This document shows, one piece after another, positions 5,407 through 6,603 of a stretch of 6,603 nucleotides of DNA. Each line of letters starts with the position of its first letter. Within the stretch, counting starts at the first letter, position 1. The DNA comes from a bacterium. Lineage in GTDB: Bacteria > Actinomycetota > Acidimicrobiia > Acidimicrobiales > Ilumatobacteraceae. A model generated the notes under the pieces. That model had not been told where the DNA came from, ran no database searches, and saw only the letters and a program-made list of their open reading frames with translations. The translations under genes were made by a program, and so were the position numbers. The stretch spans positions 1-6,603 of the forward strand of contig JAPOIQ010000062.1 in assembly GCA_029978815.1 (NCBI GenBank), read 5' to 3'.

Positions 5407-6405
5407 TCAGGCTGAGCCGATGCCGCGCAATTCTTCACCGGCCGACTCGGTCGACAAGAACCACTTGTAAGTGCTCTCAAGCCCGTCGCTCAACGTGACC
5501 GACGGCTCCCATCCCAATGCACGAAGTCGAGAAATGTCGAGCAATTTTCTTGGCGTTCCATCAGGCTTTGAGGTATCCCAGTTGATCACCGCTTTAGGGT
5601 TGACGATCGACTGAATCGTCTCGGCGAGTTCCTTGATTGAGAGATCAACACCGGTGCCGACGTTGATGTGGGAGTCGCCGCTGTAGTTCTCGAGCAAGAA
5701 CAGACAGGCGCTTGCAAGATCATCAACGTGCAAGAACTCTCGCATCGCAGAACCCGTTCCCCACACCTCAACCCCTCCGGTCGAGGTGCTGCGAGAATCG
5801 TGGAATTTTCTCATCAGTGCCGGGATGACATGGCTTGAGGTGAGATCAAAGTTGTCACCTGGGCCATAGAGATTGGTTGGCATCGCCGAGATGAAGTTGC
5901 ATCCGTATTGGCGACGGTAGGCCTGACACAACTTGATGCCGGCAATCTTCGCAATCGCGTACCACTCATTCGTCTCTTCGAGCGGACCGGTGAGCAATTG
6001 CTCTTCGGTGATCGGTTGTGTTGCGTCACGTGGGTAGATGCACGACGAACCGAGGTACAGCAGCTTTTCGACACCGGTTTCGTAAGCGGAATGCACGACA
6101 GTGCCGTGGATCATCATGTTGTCGTAGATGAACTCAGCGGGGCGTGTGCTGTTCGCAAGAATCCCACCGACAGTGCCGGCGACCAAGAAGACGTAACGCG
6201 GTCGGTGTTCGTCGAACCATGCGCTCACATCGCTTTGATTGCGCAGGTCGAGCTCATTGCGAGTCGCAGTGAGAATATTCGTGAAGCCTTCACGTTCAAG
6301 TTGTCTGACGATTGCAGAACCAACAAGACCACCGTGCCCAGCGACGTACACCGGACTGTGCCGTTCGATCGCTGAGGTGGGCTCAGTGCCGGAAGATGTC
6401 TGCAT
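5407..6405 (-). CDS. fcl: GDP-L-fucose synthase
   Basis: Fcl (WcaG) is the NADPH-dependent epimerase/reductase that turns GDP-4-keto-6-deoxy-mannose into GDP-L-fucose for cell-surface glycans. The 332 residues include GHGGLVG (23-29), [10 protein letters not shown] (76-85), GSSCIYP (119-125), the YxxxK pair Tyr149/Lys153 in [23 protein letters not shown] (175-186), SHVIPAL (191-197) and MREFLHVDD (221-229). By comparison with E. coli Fcl, Ser120, Cys122, Tyr149, Lys153 and His192 are the catalytic set, all present. ATG 6405 gives an 18-residue leader before the first strand, longer than the E. coli form; GTG 6351 is an alternative with no leader. The ribosome site is weak. It lies 51 nt after tRNA-Thr on the same strand and 22 nt before the sigma gene. 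The partner gene gmd and other glycan genes are not in the window, so it may depend on a locus elsewhere. Confidence 0.95.
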   Translation of the reverse strand: MQTSSGTEPTSAIERHSPVYVAGHGGLVGSAIVRQLEREGFTNILTATRNELDLRNQSDVSAWFDEHRPRYVFLVAGTVGGILANSTRPAEFIYDNMMIHGTVVHSAYETGVEKLLYLGSSCIYPRDATQPITEEQLLTGPLEETNEWYAIAKIAGIKLCQAYRRQYGCNFISAMPTNLYGPGDNFDLTSSHVIPALMRKFHDSRSTSTGGVEVWGTGSAMREFLHVDDLASACLFLLENYSGDSHINVGTGVDLSIKELAETIQSIVNPKAVINWDTSKPDGTPRKLLDISRLRALGWEPSVTLSDGLESTYKWFLSTESAGEELRGIGSA

Positions 6406-6418
6406 AGCGCTGCAGGCA

Positions 6419-6424
6419 AGGATA
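6419..6424 (-). promoter_or_regulatory. Possible -10 element before fcl
   Basis: TATCCT on the minus strand, 13 nt before ATG 6405, fits the actinobacterial TANNNT -10 pattern. There is no matching -35 at 17 or 18 nt. If used, the 5' leader would be very short. Weak support. Confidence 0.2.
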
Positions 6425-6456
6425 GAAGCAAAGCCACCAGAGGTGCGCTCACCGAG

Positions 6457-6529
6457 AGCCTGGGATGAGAATCGAACTCACGACCTACGCATTACGAGTG
6501 CGTTGCTCTACCGACTGAGCTACCCAGGC
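6457..6529 (-). tRNA. tRNA-Thr (anticodon CGT)
   Basis: This is a full 73-nt cloverleaf read on the minus strand. The acceptor stem GCCTGGG/CCCAGGC is perfect (6523-6529 with 6458-6464). The D stem is GCTC/GAGC, and the anticodon stem ACGCA/TGCGT encloses the loop CTCGTAA, giving anticodon CGT, which reads ACG (Thr). The T arm is GTGAG-TTCGATT-CTCAT, with one G-T wobble. The discriminator is T at 6457, and no CCA is encoded, so it must be added after transcription. No terminator with a T-run is seen before fcl, 51 nt downstream, so read-through into fcl is possible. Confidence 0.95.
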
Positions 6530-6539
6530 AACGGGCGGG

Positions 6540-6545
6540 AGCCTA
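6540..6545 (-). promoter_or_regulatory. Possible -10 element of the tRNA-Thr gene
   Basis: TAGGCT on the minus strand lies 10 nt before the tRNA 5' end and fits TANNNT, common in actinobacteria. The -35 at the right distance (TGGTTA) matches the consensus poorly, so this is only a candidate. Confidence 0.28.
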
Positions 6546-6603
6546 GCGAGCCTTGACGGTGCTAACCACCGAATGATCGCCGAACGTCAAATTTGGGCGA
6601 TGG

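Noticed and set aside
5430..5455. TTGTCG with a 17-nt spacer as a sigR promoter
   Set aside because: The hexamer at the -10 position (AGAATT) does not match TANNNT or TATAAT.
5555..5559. GGAAC on the minus strand as an ECF-type -35 for sigR
   Set aside because: No GTT-type -10 at 16-20 nt downstream, and it is about 170 nt from the sigR start within fcl.
5908..6375. + strand open frame inside fcl
   Set aside because: Lies wholly opposite conserved Fcl motifs and has no family signal of its own.
6442..6453. Hairpin GGTG/CACC after the tRNA as a terminator
   Set aside because: Only a 4-bp stem and no T-run follows on the minus strand, so it is too weak to call.

Overview
The window is gene-dense, with no gene-free stretch over 300 bases and mid-50s % GC by eye. 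It looks like a chromosomal segment of an actinobacterium. The evidence is a SigR/RsrA-type redox sigma/anti-sigma pair, the C-terminal end of an FtsK/SpoIIIE ATPase with an Arg-type Walker A, GTG starts, GTGA-type stop/start overlaps and a tRNA without encoded CCA. An Acidimicrobiia-like marine or freshwater lineage is my guess; nothing in the window proves it.

Left part, + strand (1-2020): the C-terminal end of an FtsK/SpoIIIE-like multi-domain ATPase (cut by the window edge), a short-chain dehydrogenase/reductase whose start lies 115 nt inside the ATPase frame, and an exported or membrane-anchored four-cysteine protein of unknown function that begins at a GTGA overlap with the SDR stop.

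Right part, - strand (read from 6529 down to 1992): tRNA-Thr(CGT), GDP-L-fucose synthase (fcl), an ECF sigma factor of the SigR/SigH type, its zinc-binding anti-sigma factor (RsrA type), a 50-residue single-pass membrane protein, tRNA-Ile lysidine synthetase (tilS), a DUSP23-like protein whose catalytic Cys is replaced by Gly, and a renalase-like FAD oxidoreductase. From the sigma factor on, gaps are 36 nt or less, with a 1-nt gap between the last two genes. This suggests one co-transcribed unit joining redox-stress regulation, tRNA modification and an FAD enzyme. The two strands converge at 1992-2020, where the last genes overlap tail to tail by 29 nt next to two small hairpins.

The most interesting items are the predicted dead phosphatase coupled to the FAD enzyme, and the small membrane protein, whose TGA stop overlaps a likely CTG start of tilS. 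No CRISPR array, insertion sequence, rRNA or phage gene was seen.
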